The notes below the pieces were generated by a model, which saw only the letters and a list, made by a program, of their open reading frames with translations, had not been told where the DNA came from and searched no databases. 64,000 bases of DNA, from positions 24,665,323 through 24,729,322 of the forward strand of contig NW_024881272.1 in the NCBI RefSeq assembly GCF_018691265.1, read 5' to 3'. Below are positions 62,101 to 64,000 of the stretch, one piece after another. The stretch's first letter is position 1, and each line of letters begins with the position of its first letter. Both the position numbers and the translations under genes were made by a program. The stretch comes from Tyto alba (taxonomy: Eukaryota > Chordata > Aves > Strigiformes > Tytonidae).

Positions 62101-63245
62101 GTTTTCGAAAACAGAAACAGTGTGGTGGAGACTGGCACAGGCCGCAAAGCCAACATCGGGCAGTCCAACCTCTTGCTGCCCTCCACCTTCCACCCAACCT
62201 GTGTTCTGCTCCTCCGCACCCAGGGTGGGCTGCAGACATTACCCAGTCAACAAGGCAGACGCTGCTGAACCCCACTACTGCCACTGAAGATGCCAATTAA
62301 ACTCTCCTTGAAATTTTCAGCCGACTGCATCTGCACCGACTGGATATTTAAGCTGACACTTTTGCACGTTCGCTTTGTCTGAAGCCAACAGATCAATCTG
62401 CCTCAAATACAGGAGATCTCTTTTTAACACTCCAAAGCTAATGAAAAAAATCCCCTCTGGTGAAAGGACAACACTGGATCAGAGAAGTTTTATTAGCCCT
62501 TAACCATGCAAAGTTGGAAGCTCGTCCCCTGTTTAATTCTAATAGTCAGACTCTGTTAAACATTAACTGTATAAATAATCAGATACTTCACATGACAGAG
62601 CCATACTTCCAATCTGGGGCCAATAACCCAGAGGGTAATGAAGGGTGTAGTCTTCTGGGCTGAAGGCTTTCCAGTGCTCTCCAAAGAGCAGAACAAAGAC
62701 AGTCCCTTCCCCCTCCGCCGCCTTCAAAGCAAAAGCTTTGATTCGCTCGGCGAGACCACATCAAGCCAGAGCACAGGCATGCGAGCGGTATGTATCTCAT
62801 CACCCCCCTCGGCTCCACAGACACATGTGAAACCACCAGCCATTGTGTGGTCTCAGCTCCGTCAAACAACTCGTGTCCCCCCTAAAACACCCACCTCTCC
62901 CCAGCCTCACCGGCTGGCAGCCTCCGAGCATCCTGCCTCCGAGCACCTCTCTCGCCTTCACTCCACGCCGCCGGGGAGCTGATGTGGCAGCAACCCACCC
63001 AGCCCACGTCAGTCCCAGACACGGACCTTTCCACCAAACCCCTCCGGTGCTTCTCCAAGATGAGCATTTTTCTGGCGAACAGCACTTGGGTGAGACGGGA
63101 GCTCCAGCTCTCCAAACGCCTGTGGTCTTCCACCCGGCACACAGGGGCCAGAGACTCAGTGCTGCTGAAAACAACCCCAGTTTCCACCGCTTGTAATGAG
63201 GATCGCGACTGCGACTGCCTGGCACCTCTGAAATGAAGCTCTCAC

Positions 63246-63323
63246 CCTCTTTAGGCTTTGGTTTCTCCGACTGCAAAGCTGGGATAATGTCCCTTCTGGG
63301 CCTCACAGGGGTAATTTTAAGGA
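63246..63323 (+). repeat. possible MIR/CORE-SINE relic
   Basis: The sequence GGTTTCTCCGACTGCAAAGC, then GGGATAATGTCCC and CCTCACAGGG, follows the MIR 3' half (AGTTTCCTCATCTGTAAAAT, GGGGATAATAATAG, CCTCATAGGG). Confidence 0.55.
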
Positions 63324-64000
63324 GCAGGCTGAAGTTGTTTGGCTTGTTAGGAAAGACTGGTGCATTTGCAAAATGCTGCGGAAAGAAAGTTCAATAAAGG
63401 AAAAAGCCCATTTGAAAGAAGTTAAAAATGAAAAGCTGCATTAAAAATATATAAATCTGATGCCAACCATCCCCCTCTTCCAAGGTCAGGCTAAGGTAAT
63501 TTTTTGGAATATGTAATCATCTGATGTCCAGGACTTTCCCCGGTTTAAATTGATGCTCTCACTTTAATGCTGACTGAAAAGCTTCAAGTGATGTTTGACA
63601 ATCAGAGTGGCAGGAGCCAAATGGAGAAATGTTCGACCCGCAACCCTGCCTAAAACTGTGCTTTCAGTACTTCTGAGCTGACTTCAGAAAATTAGTATTG
63701 GCTTTGCCAGAACCCAGGAGAGCAATTCTGCATTAATTATCGCTCTCACTCTGCAGACAGACATACAAAAAATAAAGACAATTGCAAGGCTTGTTCAGAA
63801 CAGGGGATCCAGCACCAGAGCTCAGCACAAACATTTTCTCCTTCAAGTGTTATTCAACCATCCAGCTCCCAAAGAAAGCCCTTGGCTGTGCCTACGATGC
63901 AAGGTAAAGCATGGACTCACCATAACCCATATGATTTCTGTCCACATTGTTAAGTTTAGCTTCAGCACACAGCACCTGAGCTGTACAAAAGATGACCTGA

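Overview
This is a piece of vertebrate nuclear genome, almost certainly a bird. Three intron-rich genes with clean GT-AG splice junctions can be read exon by exon. One intron holds a CR1 LINE, the dominant retroposon of birds and other sauropsids, and the introns are short. No bacterial, viral or plasmid gene is present. The species cannot be named from the sequence alone.

Layout: positions 1 to about 1240 hold nothing I recognise. HECTD3, a HECT-type ubiquitin ligase, lies on the minus strand and is complete: 21 coding exons, start codon at 12014, stop at 1356, 849 residues. A GC-rich shared promoter of 347 bp (12015-12361) carries five same-strand copies of a YY1-type motif. UROD, uroporphyrinogen decarboxylase, lies on the plus strand and is complete: 10 exons, 12362-15793, 369 residues. 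After about 1 kb of intergenic DNA, ZSWIM5 follows on the minus strand, tail to tail with UROD. It fills the rest of the window. Thirteen coding exons (the equivalents of exons 2-14) lie between 47374 and 18617, with a repeat-rich 3' UTR to about 16945. Exon 1 and the promoter lie beyond position 64000, so 47375-64000 is intron 1.

The order HECTD3 - UROD - ZSWIM5 with these orientations is the same as in the human 1p34.1 region, which supports naming the last gene ZSWIM5 rather than its close paralogue ZSWIM6. The three genes do unrelated jobs: HECTD3 attaches ubiquitin to regulatory proteins, UROD performs the fifth step of haem synthesis, and ZSWIM5 is a nuclear SWIM zinc-finger protein. 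The two left-hand genes share a promoter region.

I found no previously undescribed gene system. The points most worth a second look are the clustered YY1-type sites, whose ATGs sit in strong start context (two are in frame with UROD); a 53-bp minisatellite in UROD intron 1; a GCC/polyalanine tract in HECTD3 exon 1; a CR1 copy and several probable ancient repeat relics; and AT-rich intronic stretches in ZSWIM5 that could be conserved enhancers. All exon coordinates were derived by reading splice sites and reading-frame phase by eye; no alignment was run.
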